A stretch of DNA of 64,000 nt from Branchiostoma floridae (taxonomy: Eukaryota; Chordata; Leptocardii; Amphioxiformes; Branchiostomatidae), in the NCBI RefSeq assembly GCF_000003815.2, contig NC_049995.1, positions 7,067,576 to 7,131,575 on the forward strand, given 5' to 3'. The notes below the pieces were generated by a model. That model saw only the letters and a list, made by a program, of their open reading frames with translations, did not search any database and was not told where the DNA came from. The position numbers were made by a program, and so were the translations under genes. Positions 40,049 to 52,170 of the stretch are shown one piece after another (positions within the stretch are counted from its first letter, which is position 1; every line of letters begins with the position of its first letter).

Positions 40049-43000
40049 GTTATCTGAACATTTAAAATCTGTTAATAATTCATTTATTTATTTGACACGT
40101 ACATTAATGTCATTTCAGGATGTTATAATCGAAAAAAAATTCAAAGTTTTAACCTATGTTGCAAGTTCGGTGACACTTATCAGCATTTTATTTGTCATAC
40201 CCAAATGCAATTTACATGATATGTGAAACACACAAACCTTAGTTACTCTAACATGCATGTGCCCTTCAATTCAAATATTGAAATATTCCTACCCACAACG
40301 TAAGATTTGAAGCGTGCGTCTGTTTGCAAGTGTTAGTAAGAAGACAGAAAAAAAGTTCTATGGTAAAACTTTCATAGTACGTTTCAATCACAACGTGAAT
40401 CTAAAAAAAGTAATTATGCACTTCCTACCCCACGCGGAGAAAAGATCATAAAACACATAATGAAATTTTGGTAACTGCACAAAACACAGCTGGTGTTCGC
40501 AGATAATGTAATAACAGTCAGTATAGCCTGAAGCTGGCAGCTGGAGTCTATATGTAGGCCACAGTAGCCAAGAGTAATGAACAGAAATCTACATGCGCAC
40601 TCTTTATCGCAAGTTTCTCAACTGAAGAAAAAGGTTGGTCTACTCAGCGTATAGATAGATAAATCTCTTGCAGCTGCAGCGAGTGGGTTAGAAATGTATT
40701 TGTCAACCACATGTGGATTCTCCTCATACGTCGCAAAAGGGCATATTACTCCGTCATTGTCGTGAAATCCTCGTGCAAAGAGCGCACCTGTCGTAAACAT
40801 ACGTCAACCTTTGAGGCTAAGATTTTCAGACGATATCACCCATATCGTTTTGACTGATGAATAAGCAAAGGAGGTGAAGACAAATTTTAGATCGTTCAAT
40901 AGGAAATGAATAGGGTATAAAATCTGCCCCACGACATATCTGCTCATTGTCACTGACAAGAGGCATGGATGCTGCTTAATTGGACATAAAGAACTTCGTT
41001 TTTCAGTTATGATTAATCAATCCGATTAAATCCTTCGAGGATTACTCCGCGCTGCTGTGCTACTGTTTAGGTTATACGTGCATTGACTCACTCTGGAATC
41101 TGATCGGAATCAATTTCCGCTTTCCCCATTAACGTTGTATTTACTAAATGGTAAAACTTGTCTATGTATCAATACAAATTCTTTGGGATAAGAATGCATA
41201 AGACATAATTTAGACATCAGAACATATGCCATGTCCAAAAATAGCAGTATAGATGTTGATATGTAAATAAGAAGAGTATCTATTCCGCTTTTGAAAATAT
41301 TTCCGTTTAATTAAGGTCTTAATTAAGCACTCCGTTGATTTACCATACAGGGAGAGGCCGACAAATTTAAACTCTGTCTGCGTGACAAATCACCGGAGTG
41401 CGTATCCAAGGTCCTCGGGAAAACTTGCCCTGGCTGCCGAACAGTAGCCTCCACCAGGCCCTCCTACGGGGGTACAGGGATCGTAGAATTCGGCAAAAAA
41501 AATGGGAAACTGGCCAGGGGAGTCATTCCACGCTTAGATTCATATTCCCCCTCCTATGCGCGGCCGACCAACTCTTCTGGTAGCAAAACTCCCCCCGGCA
41601 AATTATTCTCCCTATAATGGCCAGCATAGTCAGTCTGGTAGGGACTAGCCGTGCAGTTCCTCTGCCTGCCCTGGCTAAAGTCTGGTATCCAGGGTAGAGC
41701 ACTACAGGGTCCCGTGATTTCTTGGCAAAGAGAGATAAAGATCTCTCTGCACGGAGATTAAAAATCACATGCCAACAGTATTGCCCGGGTCGCCCCCTAT
41801 ACAAGATTATAAAGAGACGTAATTTGTATTGATGGATCGTGGCCCCATAACTTGTATAGGCTGTCAGAAGTGGATGTGACCAAGGGCATATGTGACGTCA
41901 TCGAAAGATGCTCGTTGATGGATACGCTAGTTGGACCCTATTAGTTCCGACAACTTCCGGCTTTTTATTCCAGTTTGGTTCTATTTTATATTTCATTAGA
42001 GTTTGCACGGGTGCATCCCCGTTTTGTATTCAGCTAAAAGAAAGGGTATGTCACCCCGTAAGGGGCGGTATAACCCCAACTGTGCTGTATAATACGGTAT
42101 GTCTCTTACTACTTCTATAGCCGTAAATCCTTTAAAAAGCACAGCAATGCCGAATGGTCAAGGTTAAACCAGAGCTTAGGTAACGCAGACTTCCCATTAG
42201 GTATTAAAGTAGCAACTAGTAGAATGGACTGTACCACGCTACTTTCAATAGGGGAGTCGGCGTATAAATGCTGCAGTTCATGAACACACTGTTAGGAGGT
42301 GAAAATTGCCATGTTCCTTTGTGACCTCAAAAACTACCTACGAATAAAAAAAGTTATAAAAATTCTTCTTGAATTCTAGGTGCGGGCACACGAACTTCAC
42401 CAAAAACAGAGGCGAACCTCCTTTTCTGTGACAAGTACGTAATTCGAGACAAGTTATTTCATTGAAACCAATTTTCAGAAAACAATACGGCGTCGATCCA
42501 GAGAATATCAGAAATATACAAGACAATGCCGCAAGTTAACCCAAACAGACCGCCTCTGTAAGATTATACATTTAACAGTATCTGGTGACATTCTACCAAC
42601 AGGACCGTCAACTCTACCATTTGTTTAGGCCACTGTGTGAATATAGACAAGAGTACATATCTGTGTTAATAATGGCTATGCCGGGGGGAAGAAATAAATG
42701 CCAAATATACGAAACTTACGTATGCAATGTAGTAACTCCCTAGACGCCAGAAGAACGATTTGATAGCCGCATAATGAATTGCTGCCTTAGGCCTGCGTAA
42801 CTGGTGGTTTGGGTGAACTCTACATAGTGTATTTGGAAGAAACGGATACAAATGTATATAAAACCAATACATTTATATTTCCATTTACACGGCAAGTATG
42901 GGAGTGAAATGTATTCTTTTATGTCGAGTTTCTTCTTTTTCACCTTCTTCCCCTGCCATAAGGTCCTTTTTGCATCCAGTTGGAGAGCTGGTGAAATGTG

Positions 43001-44219
43001 CTGTATTTGCTCGCAGATGTTGCCTTTCTAGTTTTGCTGTGTTTTCGACACGAAATGAAATTGGGCAAGGACACTGAACACGAACCTCGGATCTAAAATG
43101 TAATTAAATAGTTTGCCAATCTTTCTCCTTTAAAAAGGAAAGAATGGAAATAAAGTAGTTTTGAGAGGCTCCCCATGCGGAATTTCTAAACCCCATATCC
43201 ATATCTCTTGTGGATGGATATTGACGCATTCCCAAAATTGACTTGTTACTAGATAAGGGACAGCTAGAATATACAAAGGTGTCAAAACGGATAAAACGGC
43301 TAGGGTCTGAAAACGAAACAACAACAGGTAATATAAAAGGGATGAATGCGCTGTCGTTTTTATTGGCCATCGTAATTCGTCTTCTTCCGTCCAGAATCTC
43401 ACTTCAATTTCTTTCTCTGTCAGCGTAGCATTTTTCTGACTGACAAAAGGGTTAGCGCTGTCTCTCCCCGTACGTGGTTGATGGATAGAGTACCCGCCAG
43501 TACGTATCTATAGGGAGGAGAGCAAAACTATGATTGAGCGTCTCGCAGTTGTATGTTTATCACGGCAACATAACTGCCGGGGATTTTCAGACCCACTCTA
43601 CTCGTCTGGAGTCCCAAAAGGGGCCGGAACCAATCTGGATCCAGGTAATTTTCCACGCAAATAGGTTGTAGCCGGCCGTAAGTGTATCTCTTCAAGGCAT
43701 GAATATATCACTGCCCGCTTGAACGCTTTGAGGGATTACGCTAGCGCAGGTTTTAATGAGAAGGAGAGGGTTCCCTGGAGTCCCTCCTCTCTGGAGTTTA
43801 CTCCCCCTCAAGGTGGAATGGGCTAGTCCAGTACGAAGCTCTGTGTGTATGCGATGTTTGGGTTGGCAAGCCAGTTCAATTGAAGCGGACGTACGTCGTG
43901 CAACGGTAGATAAGAAAAATGTTCAGTAAGGTTACGGGGTTCGCGCCACGGCGGCAAGCGGGCACAGACGCAGGGACTGCCGTGGAGGGGGTGAGTGAGT
44001 GATGGGGTCGGTTAGCGTGAACGTTATCGTACCGAGGGCGGCGGACGTCACCGGCGGTCTGAAACAGGTCTGTCACCGGCGGGTCTGATGCATGCGTTAC
44101 GACGTGATAGCCTTTAAACAGACGGGCTTGTCGTGAATCATTCGGCGCTCTGGCGGCCGCCTTTGGCTTTTGTGACAGGATATTCCTTTTGTGACGGAGA
44201 AGAAAAAAAGACGAGGAAA
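40049..44219. other. Gene-free stretch between zinc-finger and Kv genes
   Basis: Mostly AT-rich DNA. It holds the second copy of the 16.9-kb repeat (41447-41650). A 60-codon minus-strand frame at 40618-40800 with an acceptor-like ACGACAG could be a lone exon but matches nothing I know. Confidence 0.55.
41447..41650. mobile_element. Inverted-ended repeat, copy B (partner at 16.9 kb)
   Basis: Shares CCTCCACCAGGCCCTCCTAC, GGGATCGTAGAATTCGGCAA, TGGCCAGGGGAGTCATT, CCGACCAACTCTTCTGGTAG and TCCCTATAATGGCCAGC with copy A in the same order and orientation. Confidence 0.7.
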
Positions 44220-45801
44220 ATGGCTGCATTTCTAGGACTGGTGCCTACGGAATTCGCGCAGAAATACAGCCCTAGACACCGAAAATTCAGCGTATTACTG
44301 AAGCGCAAAGACCTACCTACGACGGAGCAACGCAAAAACGCAGGCGACGAGAGGATTTTGCTGAACGTCGGCGGGACGAAGTTCGAGGTTTGGCGGGCCA
44401 CGTTGGAGGAATACCCGGAGACTCTTCTCGGAAGCGACGGTAAGGAACGCTACTTTAACGCTACCACGGGGCAATACTGCTTTGACAGAGACCCTATGAT
44501 ATTCCGTACCATTCTCAACTTCTATCTCACCAGCACTCTTCACTTCCCTCACTCCGAAAACGTTCACTTTGGCACCTACGAGGACGAACTCTCCTTCTTT
44601 CAAATCGACCCCGATATCTACTTGGGCGGATGTTGTTTCGAAAACTACATGGACAGAAAAAGCTCCTGGGACGACATGAACAAAACGGGCAAAGACACTG
44701 ACCATGAACCTCGGTCCTTAAGGGAGAAACTGTGGATTGTAGTGGAGAATCCTAAAGCTAACTCGGCCGGGCAAGTCTTTTTTTACGTTACAGGGTTCTT
44801 TATCGCGATGTCGGTAGCGGCTACGGTGATTGAGACCATTTCGTGTAGAGGCCCTACTCCAAGCGACCCTGTACCGACGGTACGCTTTCGCAACTGTAAA
44901 CACATATTCTTTGCAATAGAGAGTGCTTGCGTGGCGCTTTTCACATGTGAATACCTTATGAGATGTACGCGGCGGTGATNNNNNNNNNNNNNNNNNNNNN
45001 NNNNNNNNNNNNNNNNNNNNNNNNNNNNNNNNNNNNNNNNNNNNNNNNNNNNNNNNNNNNNNNNNNNNNNNNNNNNNNNCTTTTGACACCTTACGCGTCT
45101 TCCGAGTCTTTCGCGTCTTCAAACTTTGCCGTTCTTCTCCGGGTATGCGTATTCTTGGAACGACACTTAAGAAATGCGCCGCCAACTTGAGCTCTCTCTG
45201 CTTCGCCTTAAGCATGTTAGGACTAGTTTTCACCACCATGGTCTTCTATATGGAGAAGGGAAGGAACGAGTCCTTGACAAGTATTCCCGCCGGATTTTGG
45301 TTCACCATCGTTACCATGACAACCGTGGGGTACGGCGATATCGTCCCATCCGCGTTTGTCAGCAGATGCCTGACGGGAGTTTGGTCCATTTCGAGCGTGG
45401 TGATCTTAGCGCTCCCCCTTACCATCCTCGTAGACACTTTTCAGACAATCCGGGAATCATACGCAGCGAAGGAAAAGATAGCCCAAAGGACGAAACCAGA
45501 TGGAAGAGGGGAAGATGAGAAAACGCCGAACCATAAACAATCTACGTCAGACTCAGACTTTGTGGCGTTACCCCCCGAAGGGTTGGGAGAGGAGGTTTTA
45601 GAGATGACAGTTCTAGCGCAACGAGTGTCAGTAGAAGCGGAAGGGAACTCAACAACCCCCGCAGCGCAACAGGAGCCAACGGTCGCCAAGAAAAAGTGCG
45701 TGACTTTCTCTAATGGTTTAACTGCGTACCTGAGTAGCGAGGGGAACATTCCTTTCATTGATGAGGAGGACATAGCACAACACTACAAGGTTACTCATTG
45801 A
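44220..45801 (+). CDS. Voltage-gated potassium channel, Shal (Kv4)-like, interrupted by an assembly gap
   Basis: Intronless over both flanks of the gap. The ATG at 44220 (GGAAAATGGCT) is chosen over the upstream in-frame ATG at 44133 because MAAFLGLVP resembles Kv4 N-termini. Before the gap are the T1 tetramerisation domain (ILLNVGGTKFEVWRATLEEY, FDRDPMIFRTILNFY, GGCCFENYMDRK), S1 and S2. After it are S4 (LRVFRVFRVFKLCR), S5, the pore (FTIVTMTTVGYGD) and S6, ending at TGA 45801. About 250 and 240 codons are seen; most of S2-S3 and early S4 are missing. Oddities: S6 reads ALPLTILVD where Kv1-Kv4 have P-x-P, and the T1 zinc motif H-x5-C is H-x5-N, though the later CC is kept. An in-frame TGA at 44976-44978 touches the gap; a one-base shift restores Y-A-A-V, so it looks like a contig-end error. 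Confidence 0.85.
44980..45079. other. Assembly gap of 100 N
   Basis: Exactly 100 N, a placeholder length. Comparison with Kv channels implies that the true missing sequence encodes the end of S2 through the start of S4, about 60-70 residues. Confidence 0.95.
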
Positions 45802-46960
45802 AAAACACTCTGTGTATTAATGCCATTTACGGTGGGTCTCCCTAATGGGTTTTTGAAATCACCGCTACTTAACTGCTGTGCGGTGTTCAGTAAATCCCAG
45901 AACGAGCCACAGGTATGGCGCCCTGCCAGGTAGATGGTAGTGGGAAATGGGCAAATCGCCTTCACGGTGAATGTAGGATTGAGGCTTAAGTACGTAGGGC
46001 ATCTTAAAGTGCCGCTGAAATGAAATTTCCTCTCCGTCATTCACGTAAACATTCGGCCTTTTCTGAAAGCCTCCAGTATGTAATCTGTATTTAAATCAAT
46101 TACTGCCTGCTCTTTAGGGGAATGAATTAGTGACGGTTGATGACGTCACATAAAGGATTTCTAGCCATGGACCATTTTTGTTCTGTGACCTCAAACCATT
46201 GCTATACTTTGCTGTCCCACCAAGAAGCAGACAGTAGGATATTGATGTTAAGATTACATATATGTTTTCAGAAAAGACCAACTGTTTTACGTAAACGACT
46301 GAGGATAATTCATTTCAGTGACACTTTAAGTAGACGGTAATTTTAAAGTCGTTTTCAGAAAGACGATTGGGAAATTGGCAGGTGACACTTGAATGGATAT
46401 GGACCGCTTTTGATTGAGGGTTCTCAACAACAGACGCTACCGTAGCGTTTGTCAGGAAAAAACTAAGTGGGACACTTGCGCGTGTTCTCACAGCTTCGTA
46501 ATTAGAGATGAAAGAAGGGAAGGAATATAGGAAGGACATATTTTAAACCGCCTTTATTAATTCCATGCTAACGCCACCTGCGATCCGCCAAACTAGAAAA
46601 GACTTCATTTCCGCTCCTTTCGTGAAGATAGACCAAGTAGTGTTGCTGAAACGTTTGAAAGGTAAGGATATTTGTTTATTGAAAAAAAAGAACAAATTAA
46701 CTTTCAAATTGCTTACAAACTTGAAACGTTACGATTTCCTTTTATGCTTGAAAAACGGTTCCTTTGTTGATAAGCCAAAAAAAGATGATGAATCAACATA
46801 TTTGCGGACACAATTTTTGTAAACAAAACACGACATGGTCACATTTGTAGGTCGTCTTCCGACTTTGATGTCGTTAGATTTTTAAGCAGGCTGTAACAGA
46901 ACCAACTACTGACAAGGCTGAGACAACCGTAATGACTATGCCATTCATACGCTCAGTTTA

Positions 46961-47005
46961 GGTCGTACGACGATCGTATTACGATTGCACGACGATTGCA
47001 CAACG
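46961..47005. repeat. TCGTACGACGATCG motif cluster
   Basis: GGTCGTACGACGATCGTATT is followed by two further copies of ACGATTGCACGA-type words. The same word occurs at 10153, 60852, 61571 (inverted) and 61709. Confidence 0.7.
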
Positions 47006-47607
47006 GATGTTGACACGCCCTTACACAACTAATGAAAAAGTACAAAATTTACCGCCGACATCAACAAAATCTAACCCAATTATCTTCAACCCATTTTGTC
47101 CAGGCCTTGAACCCGGCAATTTATCATACTCCGGTGGAAAAAAAAGAAGAAAGAGAAGACATAAAACGTTTCTAAACTACAAGAAACATTTTGAATACTT
47201 GATGTAAATATGATGTACATTTGAAAACCTACTCTATCACGATATACTGCAGTTTTAAGATTTTTCTATCCCACGTTGTTTTACAAGTGGGTGTAAAAAG
47301 AAACAGATACAATAAAACAGTATAACAATCATCTCGCAAGAGGGATTTAATGCAGTTTCATAGATTTCTCAAATTATGAACCTTTGAGCATGGAATACTG
47401 GTACATGGTACATCCCAGATTATCCAAGTACGACAACAATGAAGACTGTGGATTATACTTTACATACCCAAGATCTGCCTTCAATGGTTTCAATCATACC
47501 TTGAAAGCCAGAAGCTGTTCAAAAGCAGACAGTTTAGCAATTAGCAAACGCTCCATTCAGCAAGGAACGCGTAGAACTACCCATGATACCAGTATATTGC
47601 ATTTCTA

Positions 47608-47785
47608 TTGATATCACGATATTCCGCGAGAGTATACAAGAACTTTATCGAGAGTTGTGGTTATCGCGATATTCTGCGAGAGTATACAAGAACTTTGTCG
47701 AGAGTTGTGTTGAATATACAAGAACCTTGTTGAGAATCTTGGCTACAACGAGAGATTCCGCGACAGGAGACAACTTTGTCGAGAG
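47608..47785. repeat. Three tandem copies of a ~52-bp unit
   Basis: Units share GCGATATTCTGCGAGAG, TATACAAGAACTTTGTCGAG and AGTTGT. The third is diverged. Confidence 0.8.
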
Positions 47786-48540
47786 TTGTTGCTCGTCACT
47801 ATGGTATGTGCACATATTACACTTGATGTTATCTCTTTATAACCATGGCCTTAGTAATACTGTTAGTATTGAATGATATGACAGGATGAGTTTTGCTTTA
47901 TGTCATTTGGTAACATTCTGATTGTTACAAATTAAGCAAATAATTCACGTTTGTTTCCTTTTCAAGTTGCTTAATTTAATGTTTATCATTGACCAAATTT
48001 TAAACGTATTTAAACAATAGGTAGCATTTTGTTGAGTTCCCTTTTTATATTTTTACGTTTTGAAACAATTCAATACATTTTATACCTATGTCTTTTCATA
48101 TAACGACGTGTTGTGACATAACGTTGGAGAGATGTTATTTGTAGAGTGACGGGCATTGAAATGAATGACATGGGACTTGATACGGCATCTATCAATGAAA
48201 AACCGAAGGGAATGCAAGAATTTAGTGAAATAAGAAAACCTTGTGTGTTCAAACTTGTTAGAAACGATGTGGTACCTAACCAACAAAGAGTGGTACCGTT
48301 TCATAGGTTTCTTGTACTGAATCAAGCTATTGAAAAACCAGAAGATGTGTTGTACGACTCCAGTAATGGTTGCTATGAAAACGTTTTGATACGAGAAACA
48401 AGTTTATTGCTAAGTAGACTCACTCTGCGGTGAGTCTATCAGAGATCCACGATAGACACACTACACTGTTTGTATACCTTATCAAAGCCATAATGATTGT
48501 AGATTGATCTCAAAGCTACATCATTATACAATTACACGTA

Positions 48541-48696
48541 TACAGTGAAACCTGTACAAGTGATCAACTTTACATAAGGACCACTTATCAATATAACCAC
48601 TTTTTGATGGTCCCTTTGATAAAGTCCCCCCCCCCCCCCAATCCTGTCTATAATGACCACCTGGTCCATGGGTGCTCTTGGGCAGGTTTGACTGTA
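48541..48696. mobile_element. Mariner-like MITE with TA duplication
   Basis: Termini TACAGTGAAACCTG and CAGGTTTGACTGTA are inverted repeats, with TA on each side. The interior has a C homopolymer at about 48627-48639. Confidence 0.78.
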
Positions 48697-50270
48697 TATG
48701 TAAATATAGTTAAGTTTTGCTACTGCTTTGTAAGTGGAATTAATGAGAGAAACGTGTACAAGGTATATGAGGGATACATTCTGTATCGCTGTTGCCATTT
48801 TCATATGACCAGCAGTGTTCTTGACAAGACGAATCTTGGCTTGGAATTATTTGCGTTTTATCTAAAAATCATGTAACACCAGTTCACCTTTATCCGCGGG
48901 GTAACCTACATCTGTTGTATTTAGAACAGGGTGTCTATGACTATCAAATTGACGGAAGGTGGTTTCAAATTGCAATCTTTTTGAAAAATTGCAGTTTGAA
49001 ACTACGTACCATCCCCAAATACCCTGTTTCTTCTAGGATATAGGTCACTTCACGGATAAAAGTGAACTAGCGTTGTACGTTTATCCATTTTCCGCCTTAA
49101 AAAGTTAAGAAGGACAATTGGAACTAATGAGGATTACTGTCTAAGGATTCTCACTGCTTCTTCTTTAAAAAATCATTACGTTACGCATCGGTGCCATGTT
49201 GTCACACGGTCGTTCTAACCCCAGTCTCGTCTCGGCAAACCACGCGAGAGTGAAACCCAGAGCCGGACTAAGAGTTATAAAAGTAATTTGGACATTTTGC
49301 CTTTAAATTTCCTCAGGAAATGTAATGGCCGCACTGATCACGTGTAAGTGCAAGTAGTTAAATCAAAGTAATAAAGTCCAATCTTAACAGTTTTTCAACA
49401 ACGTATCTTGTCAATTAGCTATTCAGTAGTTAGGTCTAATTCTGATATACGTAAATTCTTATTATGAAATACGTTCTTTGATCAAATAAACTAAGTTTAT
49501 CTATCTTAACTACGAAGATAGATAGGACTCATTCGTTTTCATTTCAAATCTAGGAGAAATCCATATCATAAAGAATATTTTTCTGTTACTGTTTCACTAT
49601 ATGACAACAGGTTTTATGAAATGTGTTTGCGTGCATGCTTGTATAGATAATCCGCCTCCAGCCGGAACGAACTAGTGTAAGACCAGTTTGATCCAGTCGA
49701 ATCTGGAAGGGCCAGGCTCTTTTTCAGGCTCTATGAGTCAGAGCTCCTGGGTGCTTATAATAGGAGTTTTTTTTTCCTGATGGCATGTCAGTTATAATTG
49801 TATTTCTTGTAGGCTATAGCTATCTACAGGGGCGGCCAACAAGAAACTGAGTAATATTAGGACTGACATGCCATTAAAAAATAAAGGCACATCATAAGCT
49901 CCCCAGAAGCTCGGTTCGTAGAGTTTGCTAATGGGGATAGGGATGGACCCCCACTCCTATCGGATACTTAAAAGCAGAATCAAGCTCCTTTAATTAGGTA
50001 CACGAGGTGTGGCTCTCCGCAAACCAAATATACTCATAGCTTCATGTCTGACCCAGGAAACTGTCGTTAACCCTCCCGGTATAGGTCAACGGCTGACTGG
50101 GATTCGCAAGGAATATCTTATATCCAAGATGATCTGGAGAATTGAAATTGTAACATTTTCTACCTCCCTGTTTAGAAACTGTCTCCTTCAATAACAAACT
50201 GGGAGATAGTAACGGATGCTTTTTCTTCCAACTGTAGGTGAAGATTGTTCAACTTTTGATCAAGCAGCGC

Positions 50271-50920
50271 TACGCCCAGAGCAGAGGTTCGGCTCCGGCC
50301 AGGGTTGTAGCCAGCCTGAAATCATTTTCAGTCCCCTTGATTTTGAATGGGAATCCTATCGAGCACCGAAGGCATAGTGTGACGTTGCGCATCATTTCTA
50401 GGGGGTCTGGGTCCCAAAAAAGTTTTAAATCAAGACCCTCTGAAACACTATTTCCTGCATTTTGAGGTGCAAATTTTGCTTGTAGACTAAGCTGTTCAAT
50501 GGCATCTGTTTGGGTGAAGAAGAACACATGGGTTTCAGTTTTTTTTATATCTTTACATATCAATTTTTGTCTGTCCCAGGGGACAGAATGGGGAAAACTT
50601 TTTTCAGTCCCCAGCTGCAAAATTCCTTCAAAGGACTGAAGGACAAGTGCTGGCTACAACCCTGGCTCCGGCTATCCTTGATGTGATCTGAGGCGTTTTT
50701 GTCGGGCTGCCTATTTTGTACCGTTTGCTCCGTGTCTACTGACCAAAACCTCTACCGGCATACGCAAGCATCAATACCTTATAAACCTACCTAATCACTT
50801 CAATACACCACAGCCGCTTTAACGATGGACTTGCGAAATGGTACAAAATACAAAGCCCGACAAAACGCCTAAATCACTAAAAATAGTACAACCGGAGCCT
50901 AACCTCTGCTTGGAGATTAC
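50271..50920. mobile_element. MULE-like MITE family, fourth copy, split by a younger insertion
   Basis: The left arm AGAGCAGAGGTTCGGCTCCG and the right arm CGGAGCCTAACCTCTGCTTG match the ends at 11858. Inner arms GCGTTTTTGTCGGGCTGCC and GCCCGACAAAACGC also match. The left arm is interrupted at 50300-50664. Confidence 0.82.
50300..50664. mobile_element. hAT-like MITE inserted into the MULE-like element
   Basis: Termini CAGGGTTGTAGCCAGC and GCTGGCTACAACCCTG are perfect inverted repeats. The 8-bp direct repeat GCTCCGGC flanks at 50292-50299 and 50665-50672. Removing one repeat and the insert restores the GGCTCCGGCTAT of the host element. Confidence 0.92.
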
Positions 50921-51481
50921 GAGCATGTTACTGAATATGAAATATGTATGGACACATATTTCGCACTTCCGGACATGGTCACAGTAAAACTACACGATGT
51001 TGTTCCCCATTTTAGTAATTCTCCATTGAGAGTATGCTGTAGTCCACAGGGAACAATTCAACCTTCTCGATACGACCAAGCGATTCCTGGAACAGTATTC
51101 CCAGGACGGGACGAACTTTCCACGGGTGCAGTTTCCGGTTAATATCAGTCATCGTTAGGGATTCCTGTAGGATATGGCGTGACAACGTCAAACTACAGAG
51201 AGTAAAGTACACGCACTTATACCTGTCTCTGCCCAAAGCCCCCTTTACCAATTGAAAGTACAGTTACATCTGGGTGGCTTGTTCTTTCTCGCTCGCTCTA
51301 TCTGTCTCTCTCTGTATGTCCCTCTCACACACATAAACATATGCATACACAGTGCCACGTACACACTTGCAACAATAATTGCACAACCTCACATACATGC
51401 ACACACACGAACAAAGGCGAACAAACGCAAACATTCACATGCACACAGTATGACACACATACACTCCCTGTTACACGCATC

Positions 51482-51541
51482 TAAACACACACACACACAC
51501 ACACGCGCGCGCACACACACACACACGCACACACACACACC
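51482..51541. repeat. (CA)n microsatellite
   Basis: ACAC runs with a short CGCGCGCG centre. Confidence 0.95.
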
Positions 51542-51805
51542 TATCCGATAAGTATAAACAGAATTAAGCTCCTTTAATACCATGCTCGAGGTGTAGCTTT
51601 CCGCAAAACACACATACGCGCACACATGAACTCACTCCACTGTCTTCCTCTTCTTCCTGTCTTCTCTTCTCTCTCTCCGCATCCCTCTAGCCACCGAACC
51701 GTTCACTCTCTTTCACTCAACCATGCATGTATTCTATTCATTGACTAAAGTACCCCTTGATTTACTGACTTACTGACTTTACACAGATTACTCACTCACT
51801 ATCAC

Positions 51806-52170
51806 TTAGAGATAGTCAAGGTTCCCAGACAGAATAGCAGAGAAGCGACCGAATAATGTGTATAATAAACGTCGGAGCGAACTACTATCCGGATGGGACC
51901 AATCAGCGCACTCAGACTTTTGGACGAGAATTGAATATCCCAGGCGTTAGTCAAGGTTTCCAGACAAAATATCATAGAAGGGACTATCAGTGTATACAGT
52001 GTATAATAAACTACTATCCGGATGGGACCAATGGTGCAGCGCCCTTGTTCAGAGAATTTGGACGAGAATTGAATATCCCAGGCGTTAGAGATAGATGTCA
52101 AGGTTACCAGACAGAATATCATAGAAGCGACTGTCAGTGTATACAGTCTATAATGAACGTAGGAGTGAGC
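51806..52170. repeat. Two and a half tandem copies of a ~138-bp unit
   Basis: Units share GTCAAGGTT, CCAGACAGAATA, AGAAGCGAC, GTGTATAATAAAC, ACTACTATCCGGATGGGACC, TTTGGACGAGAATTGAATAT and CCCAGGCGTTAG. Confidence 0.9.

Noticed and set aside
40618-40800. Minus-strand 60-codon frame with ACGACAG acceptor
   Set aside because: Looks somewhat protein-like but matches no family and has no partner exon.
48146-48433. Plus-strand 95-codon frame
   Set aside because: No domain, no splice partner, AT-rich flanks; likely chance.
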